DNA of 64,000 bases from Nephrocerus scutellatus (Eukaryota > Arthropoda > Insecta > Diptera > Pipunculidae), in the NCBI GenBank assembly GCA_947095585.1, contig OX352761.1:59202832-59266831 (forward strand), written 5' to 3'. The translations under genes and the position numbers were made by a program. Of the stretch, positions 32,851 to 46,517 are shown piece by piece (positions within the stretch are counted from its first letter, which is position 1; each line of letters opens with the position of its first letter). Below the pieces are notes generated by a model. The model had not been told where the DNA came from. It worked only from the letters and a program-made list of their open reading frames with translations, and made no database searches.

Positions 32851-35764
32851 TCACCTCATATTTTCGATTCTTCGCAGCTCGTTTTTCACTTCCGTTACGA
32901 ATACACACACTTCTGTCCACTTATCCTCGGATCTTTGCATTTCTTCTAAAAGGACGTGTGGACTTGGCAGGTTGCTTCTCCATTCTCTGAAGCGTCTGCA
33001 ATGGAAAATCGCATGCTCTGTGTCTTCTTCTATGTCTGGACAATCTGGGCAAAAAGGTGAGCTATCGTGTCCAAATCGATAAAGATATTTTCGATAGCCG
33101 CCATGGCCTGACAGAAACTTCGTAAATTGGTAGTTGCAGTTACCGTGAGATCGGTTTGTCCAATTCTCAATGTTCGGGATCAGTTTGTAGGTCCATCTTC
33201 CTTTCAAACTTATGTCCCACCGGTCTTGCCACACAGCCATTGAGGTGGCCTTTTCTTCCTCTTTGATCATTTCGATTGTTCGTTGGTCCTGTTGTGATAA
33301 GGCTCTTCTATTGTAGATCCTAAGCATTTCATCTGCGAGGATATCTACTGGAACCATTCCTGCTATAACGAGGGCAGCATCATCGGAGATCGTTCGGAAC
33401 CCGCTGATCGTCCTTAGTGCACTGAGTCTGTATATAGACGATAAGTTTCTTCTTATTTCTTTAGTCACCAGTGCATCCGCCCAAACTGGGGCTGCGTAAA
33501 GGAGGACTGAGCTGACTAATCTAGATATGAGGACCCTCATTGTATATCCTGGTCCTCCAACGTTTGGCAGAATCCGGAATAATGCTGCCTGCATCTGGGA
33601 AGCCTTTTTGCTAGCCAGCATTACTCCTAGGTATTTGACAAAATCCTTTGATCTAATAGTCTGGTTACCAACTCGTATATTTATGTATTCTATATTTTTC
33701 CGGCTGGTTCAGGACTGCTTCCGTTTTATGGTCGGCTAATTCTAGACCGACGGATACTAGCCATTTTTTGATTTGGCCAACTGCTTCGTTCGTGGCTGAC
33801 TCTATTCCATTGATTGTCTTTGACACTGTGACAACGGCGATGTCGTCGGCGAATCCAAATATTTGTACGCCTGGTGGTAATGCTAGTCTTAGAACTCCAT
33901 CGTACATAATATTCCATAGAAGGGGACCCAGCACCGATCCTTGTGGGACTCCTGCGGAGACGTTATAGTACTTTGTACCCTCATTGGTTTCGTACCTCAA
34001 CCTTCTATAACTTAAGTAGCTTGACACTATCTTCCTTATATAGTATGGTGCATCCATTCTGGCGAGTGATCTTCTTATTGAGGACCATTTTGCAGAGTTA
34101 AAGGCGTTTTTTATGTCCAGTGTCACTACTGCACAATATTCCTTTGTGCCCCACCGCCATCTTTTTCCTTTAATCGCATTCTTTGCTATATTGACCACCG
34201 CCTTTATGGCGTCGACGGTCGAGCGCGATTTTCGAAACCCGAACTGATGATCTGACAGTGCTCCTTTATTATCCGCTATATTAAGCAATCTGTCATATAT
34301 GATCCGCTCGAGTATCTTTCCCATTGTATCTAGTAGGCATATTGGGCGGTACGATGATGGTTCGCCCGGTGGTTTGTTTCCCTTTGGAAGCAATACTAAA
34401 TGCTGCAGTTTCCAAAGTTCAGGGAAAACTCCTTCATCTAGACACTGTTGCATGCATGTCATGAACATGTCCGGCCTACTTCGGATGGCGGCTTTCAATG
34501 CTTTATTAGGAATGCCATCGGGTCCAGGAGCTTTGTTGTCTCGTATTCTTTTACTTGCGTTCACGAGTTCATCAACTGTTAGCCTTGGAATACTTTCTGT
34601 GCTAATTTCTCTTATTATGTTGCACATAGTATATGGTCCTTTCGGAAATAGGTGTTCTACGATGGACCTAAGCTTTGTTGGGCATGATATTTGCGGGGTC
34701 TTACAGCCTTTTAGCTTTGCCATAACTATTTTGTATGCTGTGCCCCAGGGATTGATGTCCGCCTCGTCACATAGTCGTTTGAAGCACTTCGACTTGCTTT
34801 CTTTAATTGCATTTTTTAAATTTCGTCTAGCTAATCTTAGCATATCAAGACGTTCTTGAATGTCTGATCCCCTTCTTGATCGCTGCACTCTACGTCTGGC
34901 TTGTAAGCAGGCAGCTCTCAGTGCTTTTATCTGCTCATTCCACCAGTAGCAGTGTTCACCTCTCTTGCTAAGTCTTCTCCTGGGCATAGCTGCGTCGCAC
35001 GCTGTAGTGATTATACTGGTAAGTTGTTGCGACAGGATCTCAGATGTTCCGCTTTCGATTAGGAAGCTTGAGTTTATGATTTCCTCAAACATTTCTTTAT
35101 CAAGGAACTTGTCTTTCCATTTAGGTCCCCCTAATTTTGGGCGTTGCACGGCTTTTTTTTCTCTTTAATTTCAATTACAATCGCCTGGTGGTCGCAGTGC
35201 GTATAGTCTTCGCTGACACGCCATTTTATCATCCGCAGGAGGGAACTGCTAGCGAAGGTTATATCGATGATCGATCCCCTTCCTGCTTTGCGATACGTAT
35301 TTGCTCGTCCCGTGTTAGCTATGCCTATATTTAATGAGGCGAAAGATTCTAGCAGATAATGTCTTCTGGTATTAGTAAATCTGCTGCCCCAGTCTGTTGC
35401 CCAGGCATTGAAGTCTCCGCCTATAACCACTGGAGCTCTTCCTCGAGCATCGGCCGTTAAATTTTCTATCATTGCTGAGTATTCGTTCATCGTCCAGCTG
35501 GGTCTTGCGTAACAACTATAAAAGTTGATTCCATTTATTTTTGCCCGTACGAAGCCCTCCGCCTGCCCGTCTACATCTTGGAAGGCATGTCTCCCGCAAA
35601 TCCATATTGCAGCTTTTTCTGTTTTGTCACATGCCCAAGCGTTGATGTCACGAGATTTGTACGGTTCGCTTATTAAAATTATGTCCGCTCTCTCGTCTTT
35701 AGCCGTCTGTGACAGGATATCCTGTGCTATCTCGCAGTGATAGGTTTATCTGGATAACCTTCAT
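32851..35764 (-). pseudogene. ORF2, copy 2, broken
   Basis: Lesions shared with copies 6 and 7: a 2-nt deletion a few codons after the start ATG, the 2-nt insertion at the A8 run, a 2-nt deletion in RT near 33708, a small deletion near 33613, and an early stop at 32851 that removes the last residues. Private to this copy is a further deletion of about 28 bp at the 33613 site. The FADD motif itself is intact. Confidence 0.85.
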
Positions 35765-37116
35765 ACTTTTCTGCTGGCGATAGCTCTCCTAAAGACTGGG
35801 CATTTGCTGCTGCCCGCTACATGCTTCGCATCTTCTGGGTGTTCCTTTCTACAGAACATGCACGAAGGCTCCTTTGCGCAAGACTTAGCTATGTGGCCCT
35901 CATCCCCACATCTTCTACACAGCTTGGAGCGATCTTCTCCGTTTTTACACTGCTTAGCAATGTGCCCAAATTCCAGGCATTTGAAGCACTTTTTGAGGAG
36001 TGTCCGTTCGCGGATGCGACACACTACCCACCCGATTTTTATCTTCTGTGCTTCCAGCAGCTTCTTTGCTTTTGCATTTGGAAGGCTGATAGTCGCCGTT
36101 TGGGTTCCACCATATGCTTTCCTCAGCGATATAAAGTCTGACGGTGTAACGACTTCGACTCCGGCTTGGACTTCGATTGATTAACAAATGTCTTCTTTTG
36201 TGGTGATCTCATCGATGTCTTTCAGCTCGATGCTAGTGCGTTGGGTGAGGGTTCTTACGTTTGCTTGTTCGCCTAACGCCTCACTTATGACGCTTTTAAA
36301 TTCCGCTGTCTTGTCACTTGTCTCCTTCAATTGAATTAAGAGGTCACCTTTTTGTGTCCTTCTGATCCTAGATACTGCTTTTCCAATTGTTTCTAGTTTT
36401 GGATCAGCCTTCACGTTGCGCAATATCTGCGCATAGGATATTTCGCCCTTCGCTTCTATGACTATGGCGTCAGGTCTTGCCTTTCTTATAATTGGCTTTT
36501 GTTTTACGGCGGACTTCTTGGCAGATGCGTCTGACTTCACTTTATTTTTAGTTTTAGCGACGACTTTTGTCCATTCGCCTTCTCCAGTTTTTTTAACATT
36601 TTTAATACCCTTTTCCTGGGTTTTTTCTTCCGTCGCTATTACCATAGGCTTACGTGAGGACTGGCGTTGCTCTTGCCTCCGCTTTGGATTCGGCGTTTCG
36701 CTGTGGATAGGCTGCTTCCTTTTTTGCTCCATTGAAGCGTTGAGCCATGGAGAGGTTTGAGATGAGGAGTGATTAACCATCTTCTCCTGAGTCTTCTTGT
36801 TATTAATGTAGATAGCCGATAACTCATAGAGGTTTTTAATGCTATCAATCTCATCCCGCATGGCTTGATGGATGGAACGTCTTTTTCCATCTTCCAACAT
36901 TTCTACCAGTCCCTTGATCTGCTCACCTAGTTTATGAAAGTCAGATTTGCCGGGGCTGGCTTCCTTTATCACCTTTCTTGTTTCCGGTGATTCGCGCCTT
37001 TGTGACGTTTGGGCCACTGGTGATCTCGCCATCTTCGAACTCCTTTTAAAAGAATTCACATTCTCCTCTCCTACAACTCCTTCTACTTCTCCTCCTCCTA
37101 AATTCTGGGAATTCAT
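35761..37116 (-). pseudogene. ORF1, copy 2, nonsense mutation
   Basis: The N-terminal 310 codons (from 37116) are open, then GAA has become TAA at about 36181-36183. The zinc-motif part (to 35761) lies beyond the stop. The same stop is in copies 6 and 7, so it predates their duplication. Confidence 0.85.
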
Positions 37117-37722
37117 TGTAAATTGGGTCCCCACTCAAAGCCGTTATCAATGCTCGGGTGTGTAGTCACCTATGGATCCCATGGTTATCTATGCAAGCAG
37201 TGAGGCCATGCGGGGGTTGACACTAGCCCTTATGGGGTCTTGTGTTCAGAGCCAGATCAGTGTTAGACAGGAATTTTTCATCTGTACCTACACCAGTAAC
37301 TTAATAGCGACGTAACATTGAGCGTACTTTGAGTCCTGCCAGGGTTTTAACGGGACGGGGGCGCCGGTAGCATTAGCCTGAAAGCCATTTCAGCAAAATT
37401 TCACTCTTGCCTACTCAGGTAACAGAATACCACAGACGTCAGCCCAAGAGTTGACAAATCAAAATGATTGCTTCCAGTATACCATAATTAAGACCTTACT
37501 GGGCTCAGTCTTAATACATTCATTGAATGCCGCGTTCCCTCGTTGGCCGCGGCTTTTCCTCCGGGCGGGTTGGGAGTTATACCGCTCCTACTCAGTCATC
37601 AGAGCCTCGGCGAGCAGGTTTTTCCATGCAAGAGAGGTTGACAGTGACTTCTTCTCCGCCGTAACCCTGGCTAGGGCCCCTCACATGGTACTATCACCCG
37701 GGGCAGGAGAACCAAGGTTTGT

Positions 37723-37893
<171 letters not shown>

Positions 37894-38094
37894 TTTTTTT
37901 TATGGCTGTGCCAAAGGTGGGGAATCTTCTAAAAGATACCAGTAGAGCCCTCCAGGGGTACTAGCATGCACGATTCGTAAACCTGAATGTTCGTACCAGG
38001 AATTACGCCTACGTACTAAACCCTCCTTACACACTTCAACCACTCTCCCCGCGGGACTGCCGTTAGGTATTACATCACGGGGCTGGTAAGCAGA

Positions 38095-41082
38095 TTACTC
38101 TATGCCTTCTGCATCTTCTGCTGCTGCTGATCGCCTTATCTTTTCGATTCTTCGCAGCTCGTTTTGCACATTCGTTATGAATACACACACTTCTGTCCAC
38201 TTACCCTCAGATCTCAGCATTTCTTCTAACAGGACTTGTGGACTTGGCAGGCTGATTCTCCATTCTCTGAAGCGTCCGCATTGGAAAATCGCATGCTCCG
38301 TATCTTCTTCCAGTTCCGGACAATCTGGGCAAAAAGGTGAGCTATCGTGTCCAAATCTATAAAGATATCTGCGATAGCCGCCATGGCCTGACAGAAACTG
38401 CGTAAATTGGTAATTGCAGTTACCGTGAGATCGGTTTGTCCAATTCTCTATATTCGGGATCAGTTTGTGGGTCCATCTTCCTTTCAAACTTATGTCCCAC
38501 CTGGCTTGCCATACAGCCATTGAGGTGGCCTTTTCTTCTTCTTTGATCATTTTGATTGATCGTTGGTCCGGATGTGATAAGGCTCTTCTATTGTAGATCC
38601 TAAGCATTTCATCTGCGAGGATGTCTACTGGAACCATTCCTGCTATAACGAGGGCCGCATCATCGGAGATCGTTCGGAACCCGCTGATCGTCCTTAGTGC
38701 ACTGAGTCTGTATATAGACGAGAGGTTTCTTCTTATTTCTTTAGTCACCAGTGCCTCCGCCCAAACTGGGGCTGCGTACAGGAGGACTGAGCTAACTACT
38801 CTGGACATTAGGACCCTCCTTGGATATCCTGGTCCTCCGACATTTGGCAGTATCCGAGATAATGCTGCCTGCATCTGCGACGCCTTTCTGCTAGAATAGT
38901 CCACGTGTATTTTAAAACGGAGCCTATTGTCAAGCATTACTCCTAGGTATTTGACAAAATCCTTTGATCTAATAGTCTGGTTACCAACTCGTATATTTAT
39001 GTATTCTATATTTTTCCGGCTGGTAATCAGGACTGCTTCCGTTTTATGGTCGGCTAATTCTAAACCGACGGATACTAGCCATTTTTTGATTTGGCCAACT
39101 GCTTCATTCGTGGCTGACTCTATTCCATTGATTGTCTTTGACACTGTGACAACGGCGATGTCGTCAGCGAATCCAAATATTTGTACGCCTGGTGGTAATG
39201 CTAGTCTTAGAACTCCATCGTACATTATATTCCATAGAAGGGGACCCAGCACCGATCCTTGTGGGACTCCTGCGGAGACGTTATAGTACTTTGTACCCTC
39301 ATTGGTTTCGTACCTCAACCTTCTATAACTTAGGTAGCTTGACACTATCTTCCTTATATAGTATGGTGCATCCATTCTGGCGAGTGATCTTCTTATTGAG
39401 GACCATTTTGCAGAGTTAAAGGCGTTTTTTATGTCCACTGTCACTACTGCACAATATTCCTTTGTGCCCCACCGCCATCTTTTTCCTTCAATCGCATTCT
39501 TTGCTATATTGACCACCGCCTTTATGGCGTCGACGGTCGAGCGCGATTTTCGAAACCCGAACTGATGATCTGACAGTGCTCCTTTATTATCCGCTATATT
39601 AAGCAATCTGTCATATATGATCCGCTCGAGTATCTTTCCCATTGTATCTAGTAGACATATTGGGCGGTACGATGATGGTTCGCCCGGTGGTTTGTTTCCC
39701 TTTGGAAGCAATACTAAATGCTGCAGTTTCCAAGGTTCAGGGAAAACTCCTTCATCTAGACACTGTTGCATGCATGTCATGAACATGTCTGGCCTACTTC
39801 GGATGGCGGCTTTCAATGCTTTATTAGGAATGCCATCGGGTCCAGGAGCTTTGTTGTCTCGTATTCTTTTACTTGCGTTCACGAGTTCATCAACTGTTAG
39901 CCTTGGAATACTTTCTGTGCTAATTTCTCTTATTATGTTGCACATAGTATATGGTCCTTTCGGAAATAGGTGTTCTACGATGGACCTAAGCTTTGTTGGG
40001 CATGATATTTGCGGGGTCTTACAGCCTTTTAGCTTTGCCATAACTATTTTGTATGCTGTGCCCCAGGGATTGATGTCCGCCTCGTCACATAGTCGTTTGA
40101 AGCACTTCGACTTGCTTTCTTTGATTGCATTTTTTAAATTTCGTCTAGCTAATCTTAGCATATCAAGACGTTCTTGAATGTCTGATCCCCTTCTTGATCG
40201 CTGCACTCTACGTCTGGCTTGTAAGCAGGCAGCTCTCAGTGCTTTTATCTGCTCATTCCACCAGTAGCAGTGTTCACCTCTCTTGCTAGGTCTTCTCCTG
40301 GGCATAGCTGCGTCGCACGCTGTAGTGATTATACTGGTAAGTTGTTGCGACAGGATCTCAGATGTTCCGCTTTCGATTAGGAAGCTTGAGTTTATGATTT
40401 CCTCAAACATTTCTTTATCAAGGAACTTGTCTTTCCATTTAGGTCCCCCTAATTTTGGGCGTTGCACGGCTTTTTTTTCTTTAATTTCAATTACAATCGC
40501 CTGGTGGTCGCTGTGCGTATAGTCTTCGCTGACGCGCCATTTTATCATCCGCAGGAGGGAACTGCTAGCGAAGGTAATATCGATGATCGATCCCCTTCCT
40601 GCTTTGCGATACGTATTTGCTCGTCCCGTGTTAGCTATGCCTATATTTAATGAGGCGAAAGATTCTAGCAGATAATGTCCTCTGATATTAGTAAATCTGC
40701 TGCCCCAGTCTGTTGCCCAGGCATTGAAGTCTCCGCCTATAACCACTGGAGCTCTTCCTCGAGCATCGGCCGTTAAATTTTCTATCATTGCTGAGTATTC
40801 GCTCATCGTCCAGCTGGGTCTTGCGTAACAACTATAAAAGTTGATTCCATTTATTTTTGCCCGTACGAAGCCCTCCGCCTGCCCGTCTACATCTTGGAAG
40901 GCATGTCTCCCGCAAATCCATATTGCAGCTTTTTCTGTTTTGTCACATGCCCAAGCGTTGATGTCACGAGATTTGTACGGTTCGCTTATTAAAATTATGT
41001 CCGCTCTCTCGTCTTTAGCCGTCTGTGACAGGATATCCTGTGCTATCTCGCAGTGATTTAGGTTTATCTGGATAACCTTCAT
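38095..41082 (-). CDS. ORF2 endonuclease-reverse transcriptase, intact, copy 3
   Basis: A single 995-codon frame. Residues 1-~203 are the APE-like endonuclease (QINLNHC, GGDFNAW, HSDHQA). RT spans about 420-700, with LLPKGNKPPG, GFRKSRSTVDAI, PQGSVLGPLLW and FADD (39160-39171). A C-terminal CPDC...H....C knuckle is near 917. It would nick the AC-repeat target and reverse transcribe the element RNA onto it. It lacks the 2-nt insertion found in copies 1, 2, 4, 6 and 7. The start ATG overlaps the ORF1 stop as ATGA, as in SART1-type elements where ORF2 is translated by reinitiation. Confidence 0.9.
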   Translation of the reverse strand: MKVIQINLNHCEIAQDILSQTAKDERADIILISEPYKSRDINAWACDKTEKAAIWICGRHAFQDVDGQAEGFVRAKINGINFYSCYARPSWTMSEYSAMIENLTADARGRAPVVIGGDFNAWATDWGSRFTNIRGHYLLESFASLNIGIANTGRANTYRKAGRGSIIDITFASSSLLRMIKWRVSEDYTHSDHQAIVIEIKEKKAVQRPKLGGPKWKDKFLDKEMFEEIINSSFLIESGTSEILSQQLTSIITTACDAAMPRRRPSKRGEHCYWWNEQIKALRAACLQARRRVQRSRRGSDIQERLDMLRLARRNLKNAIKESKSKCFKRLCDEADINPWGTAYKIVMAKLKGCKTPQISCPTKLRSIVEHLFPKGPYTMCNIIREISTESIPRLTVDELVNASKRIRDNKAPGPDGIPNKALKAAIRSRPDMFMTCMQQCLDEGVFPEPWKLQHLVLLPKGNKPPGEPSSYRPICLLDTMGKILERIIYDRLLNIADNKGALSDHQFGFRKSRSTVDAIKAVVNIAKNAIEGKRWRWGTKEYCAVVTVDIKNAFNSAKWSSIRRSLARMDAPYYIRKIVSSYLSYRRLRYETNEGTKYYNVSAGVPQGSVLGPLLWNIMYDGVLRLALPPGVQIFGFADDIAVVTVSKTINGIESATNEAVGQIKKWLVSVGLELADHKTEAVLITSRKNIEYINIRVGNQTIRSKDFVKYLGVMLDNRLRFKIHVDYSSRKASQMQAALSRILPNVGGPGYPRRVLMSRVVSSVLLYAAPVWAEALVTKEIRRNLSSIYRLSALRTISGFRTISDDAALVIAGMVPVDILADEMLRIYNRRALSHPDQRSIKMIKEEEKATSMAVWQARWDISLKGRWTHKLIPNIENWTNRSHGNCNYQFTQFLSGHGGYRRYLYRFGHDSSPFCPDCPELEEDTEHAIFQCGRFREWRISLPSPQVLLEEMLRSEGKWTEVCVFITNVQNELRRIEKIRRSAAAEDAEGIE

Positions 41083-42434
41083 ACTTTTCTGCTGGCGATA
41101 GCTCTCCTAAAGACTGGGCATTTGCTGCTGCCCGCTACATGCTTCGCATCTTCTGGGTGTTCCTTTCTACAGAACATGCACGAAGGCTCCTTTGCGCAAG
41201 ACTTAGCTATGTGGCCCTCATCCCCACATCTTCTACACAACTTGGAGCGATCTTCTCCGTTTTTACACTGCTTGGCAATGTGCCCAAATTCCAGGCATTT
41301 GAAGCACTTTTTGAGGAGTGTCCGTTCGCGGATGCGACACACTACCCACCCGATTTTTATCTTCTGTACTTCCAGCAGCTTCTTTGCTTTTGCATTTGGA
41401 AGGCTGATAGTCGCCGTTTGGGTTCCACCATATGCTTTCCTCAGCGATATAAAGTCTGACGGTGTGACGTCTTCGACTCCGGCTTGGACTTCGATTGATT
41501 CACAAATGTCTTCTTTTGTGGTGATCTCATCGATGTCTTTCAGCTCGATGCTAGTGCGTTGGGTGAGGGTTCTTACGTTTGCTTGTTCGCCTAACGCCTC
41601 ACTTATGACGCTTTTAAATTCCGCTGTCTTGTCACTTGTCTCCTTCAATTGAATTAAGAGGTCACCTTTTTGTGTCCTTCTGATCCTAGATACTGCTTTT
41701 CCAATTGTTTCTAGTTTTGGATCAGCCTTCACGTTGCGCAATATCTGCGCATAGGATATTTCGCCCTTCGCTTCTATGACTATGGCGTCAGGTCTTGCCT
41801 TTCTTATAGTTGGCTTTTGTTTTACGGCGGACTTCTTGGCAGATGCGTCTGACTTCACTTTATTTTTAGTTTTAGCGACGACTTTTGTCCATTCGCCTTC
41901 TCCAGTTTTTTTAACATTTTTAATACCCTTTTCCTGGGTTTTTTCTTCCGTCGCTATTACCATAGGCTTACGTGAGGACTGGCGTTGCTCTTGCCTCCGC
42001 TTTGGATTCGGCGTTTCGCTGTGGATAGGCTGCTTCCTTTTTTGCTCCATTGAAGCTTTGAGCCATGGAGAGGTTTGAGATGAGGTGTGATTAACCATCT
42101 TCTCCTGAGTCTTCTTGTTATTAATGTAGATAGCCGATAACTCATAGAGGTTTTTAATGCTATCAATCGCATCCCGCATGGCTTGATGGATGGAACGTCT
42201 TTTTCCATCTTCCAACATTTCTACCAGTCCCTTGATCTGCTCTCCTAGTTTATGAAAGTCAGATTTGCCGGGGCTGGCTTCCTTTATCACCTTTCTTGTT
42301 TCCGGTGATTCGCGCCTTTGTGACGTTTGGGCCACTGGTGATCTCGCCATCTTCGAACTCCTTTTAAAAGAATTCACATTCTCCTCTCCTACAACTCCTT
42401 CTACTTCTCCTCCTCCTAAATTCTGGGAATTCAT
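41079..42434 (-). CDS. ORF1 (Gag-like), intact, copy 3
   Basis: A 451-codon frame from the first ATG, with the same layout as copy 1: a charged N-terminus and three C-terminal cysteine-histidine motifs. It differs from copy 1 at few residues (for example Val for Thr before the final FRRAIASRKV). It would coat the RNA together with ORF2 of the same transcript. Confidence 0.88.
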   Translation of the reverse strand: MNSQNLGGGEVEGVVGEENVNSFKRSSKMARSPVAQTSQRRESPETRKVIKEASPGKSDFHKLGEQIKGLVEMLEDGKRRSIHQAMRDAIDSIKNLYELSAIYINNKKTQEKMVNHTSSQTSPWLKASMEQKRKQPIHSETPNPKRRQEQRQSSRKPMVIATEEKTQEKGIKNVKKTGEGEWTKVVAKTKNKVKSDASAKKSAVKQKPTIRKARPDAIVIEAKGEISYAQILRNVKADPKLETIGKAVSRIRRTQKGDLLIQLKETSDKTAEFKSVISEALGEQANVRTLTQRTSIELKDIDEITTKEDICESIEVQAGVEDVTPSDFISLRKAYGGTQTATISLPNAKAKKLLEVQKIKIGWVVCRIRERTLLKKCFKCLEFGHIAKQCKNGEDRSKLCRRCGDEGHIAKSCAKEPSCMFCRKEHPEDAKHVAGSSKCPVFRRAIASRKV

Positions 42435-43046
42435 TGTAAATTGGGTCCCCACTCAAAGCCGTTATCAATGCTCGGGTGTGTAGTCACCTATGGATCCCAT
42501 GGTTATCTATGCAAGCAGTGAGGCCATGCGGGGGTTGACCCGAGCCCTTATGGGGTCTTGTGTTCAGAGCCAGATCAGTGTTAGACAGGAATTTTTCATC
42601 TGTACCTACACCACTAACTTAATAGCGACGAAACATTGAGCGTACTTTGAGTCCTGCCAGGGTTTTAACGGGACGGGGGCGCCGGTAGCATTAGCCTGAA
42701 AGCCATTTCAGCAAAATTTCACTCTTGCCTACTCAGGTAACAGAATACCACAGACGTCAGCCCAAGAGTTGACAAATCAAAATGATTGCTTCCAGTATAC
42801 CATAATTAAGACCTTACTGGGCTCAGTCTTAATACATTCATTGAATGCCGCGCTCCCTCGTTGGCCGCGGCTTTTCCTCCGGGCGGGTTGGGAGTTATAC
42901 CGCTCCTACTCGGTCGTCAGAGCCTCGGCGAGCAGGTTTTTCCATGCAAGAGAGGTTGACAGTGACTTCTTCTCCGCCGTAACCCTGGCTAGGGCCCCTC
43001 ACATGGTACTATCACCCGGGGCAGGTGAACCAAGGTTTGTTGACGT

Positions 43047-43333
<287 letters not shown>

Positions 43334-43576
43334 ATTTCCTTTTTTTTAATGTCTGTGCCAAAGTAGGGAATCTTCTAAAAGATACCAGTAGAGCCCTCCA
43401 GGGGTACTACCTTGCACGATTCGTAAACCTGAATGTTCATACCAGGAATTACGCATACGTACTAAACCCTCCTTACACACTTCAACCACTCTCCCCATGG
43501 GACTGCCGTTAGGTATTACATCACGGGGCTGGTTAGCAGATTACTCTATGCCTTCTGCATCTTCTGCAGACGCTGA

Positions 43577-46517
43577 TCACCTCATATTTTCGATTCTTCG
43601 CAGCTCGTTTTTCACTTCCGTTACGAATACACACACTTCTGTCCACTTATCCTCGGATCTTTGCATTTCTTCTAAAAGGACGTGTGGACTTGGCAGGTTG
43701 CTTCTCCATTCTCTGAAGCGTCTGCAATGGAAAATCGCATGCTCTGTGTCTTCTTCTATGTCTGGACAATCTGGGCAAAAAGGTGAGCTATCGTGTCCAA
43801 ATCGATAAAGATATTTTCGATAGCCGCCATGGCCTGACAGAAACTTCGTAAATTGGTAGTTGCAGTTACCGTGAGATCGGTTTGTCCAATTCTCAATGTT
43901 CGGGATCAGTTTGTAGGTCCATCTTCCTTTCAAACTTATGTCCCACCGGTCTTGCCACACAGTCATTGAGGTGGCCTTTTCTTCCTCTTTGATCATTTCG
44001 ATTGTTCGTTGGTCCTGTTGTGATAAGGCTCTTCTATTGTAGATCCTAAGCATTTCATCTGCGAGGATATCTACTGGAACCATTCCTGCTATAACGAGGG
44101 CAGCATCATCGGAGATCGTTCGGAACCCGCTGATCGTCCTTAGTGCACTGAGTCTGTATATAGACGATAAGTTTCTTCTTATTTCTTTAGTCACCAGTGC
44201 ATCCGCCCAAACTGGGGCTGCGTAAAGGAGGACTGAGCTGACTAATCTAGATATTAGGACCCTCATTGTATATCCTGGTCCTCCAACGTTTGGCAGAATC
44301 CAGAATAATGCTGCCTGCATCTGGGAAGCCTTTTTGCTCGAGTAGTCCACGTGTATTTTAAAACGGAGCCAGCATTACTCCTAGGTATTTGACAAAATCC
44401 TTTGATCTAATAGTCTGGTTACCAACTCGTATATTTATGTATTCTATATTTTTCCGGCTGGTTCAGGACTGCTTCCGTTTTATGGTCGGCTAATTCTAGA
44501 CCGACGGATACTAGCCATTTTTTTATTTGGCCAACTGCTTCGTTCGTGGCTGACTCTATTCCATTGATTGTCTTTGACACTGTGACAACGGCGATGTCGT
44601 CGGCCAATCCAAATATTTGTACGCCTGGTGGTAATGCTAGTCTTAGAACTCCATCGTACATAATATTCCATAGAAGGGGACCCAGCACCGATCCTTGTGG
44701 GACTCCTGCGGAGACGTTATAGTACTTTGTACCCTCATTGGTTTCGTACCTCAACCTTCTATAACTTAAGTAGCTTGACACTATCTTCCTTATATAGTAT
44801 GGTGCATCCATTCTGTCGAGTGATCTTCTTATTGAGGACCATTTTGCAGAGTTAAAGGCGTTTTTTATGTCCAGTGTCACTACTGCACAATATTCCTTTG
44901 TGCCCCACCGCCATCTTTTTCCTTTAATCGCATTCTTTGCTATATTGACCACCGCCTTTATGGCGTCGACGGTCGAGCGCGATTTTCGAAACCCGAACTG
45001 ATGATCTGACAGTGCTCCTTTATTATCCGCTATATTAAGCAATCTGTCATATATGATCCGCTCGAGTATCTTTCCCATTGTATCTAGTAGGCATATTGGG
45101 CGGTACGATGATGGTTCGCCCGGTGGTTTGTTTCCCTTTGGAAGCAATACTAAATGCTGCAGTTTCCAAGGTTCAGGGAAAACTCCTTCATCTAGACACT
45201 GTTGCATGCATGTCATGAACATGTCCGGCCTACTTCGGATGGCGGCTTTCAATGCTTTATTAGGAATGCCATCGGGTCCAGGAGCTTTGTTGTCTCGTAT
45301 TCTTTTACTTGCGTTCACGAGTTCATCAACTGTTAGCCTTGGAATACTTTCTGTGCTAATTTCTCTTATTATGTTGCACATAGTATATGGTCCTTTCGGA
45401 AATAGGTGTTCTACGATGGACCTAAGCTTTGTTGGGCATGATATTTGCGGGGTCTTACAGCCTTTTAGCTTTGCCATAACTATTTTGTATGCTGTGCCCC
45501 AGGGATTGATGTCCGCCTCGTCACATAGTCGTTTGAAGCACTTCGACTTGCTTTCTTTAATTGCATTTTTTAAATTTCGTCTAGCTAATCTTAGCATATC
45601 AAGACGTTCTTGAATGTCTGATCCCCTTCTTGATCGCTGCACTCTACGTCTGGCTTGTAAGCAGGCAGCTCTCAGTGCTTTTATCTGCTCATTCCACCAG
45701 TAGCAGTGTTCACCTCTCTTGCTAAGTCTTCTCCTGGGCATAGCTGCGTCGCACGCAGTGATTATACTGGTAAGTTGTTGCGACAGGATCTCAGATGTTC
45801 CGCTTTCGATTAGGAAGCTTGAGTTTATGATTTCCTCAAACATTTCTTTATCAAGGAACTTGTCTTTCCATTTAGGTCCCCCTAATTTTGGGCGTTGCAC
45901 GGCTTTTTTTTCTCTTTAATTTCAATTACAATCGCCTGGTGGTCGCTGTGCGTATAGTCTTCGCTGACACGCCATTTTATCATCCGCAGGAGGGAACTGC
46001 TAGCGAAGGTTATATCGATGATCGATCCCCTTCCTGCTTTGCGATACGTATTTGCTCGTCCCGTGTTAGCTATGCCTATATTTAATGAGGCGAAAGATTC
46101 TAGCAGATAATGTCTTCTGGTATTAGTAAATCTGCTGCCCCAGTCTGTTGCCCAGGCATTGAAGTCTCCGCCTATAACCACTGGAGCTCTTCCTCGAGCA
46201 TCGGCCGTTAAATTTTCTATCATTGCTGAGTATTCGTTCATCGTCCAGCTGGGTCTTGCGTAACAACTATAAAAGTTGATTCCATTTATTTTTGCCCGTA
46301 CGAAGCCCTCCGCCTGCCCGTCTACATCTTGGAAGGCATGTCTCCCGCAAATCCATATTGCAGCTTTTTCTGTTTTGTCACATGCCCAAGCGTTGATGTC
46401 ACGAGATTTGTACGGTTCGCTTATTAAAATCATGTCCGCTCTCTCGTCTTTAGCCGTCTGTGACAGGATATCCTGTGCTATCTCGCAGTGATTTAGGTTT
46501 ATCTGGATAACCTTCAT
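43577..46517 (-). pseudogene. ORF2, copy 4, broken
   Basis: The endonuclease (45882-46517) is open to the A8 insertion. RT is split at the subtype B deletions near 44370 and 44460 into frames 44419-45900 and 43577-44350, with the B-type early stop. Private changes are an in-frame 3-bp loss near 45757 and replacement of F by L in the FADD motif (LADD). Confidence 0.85.
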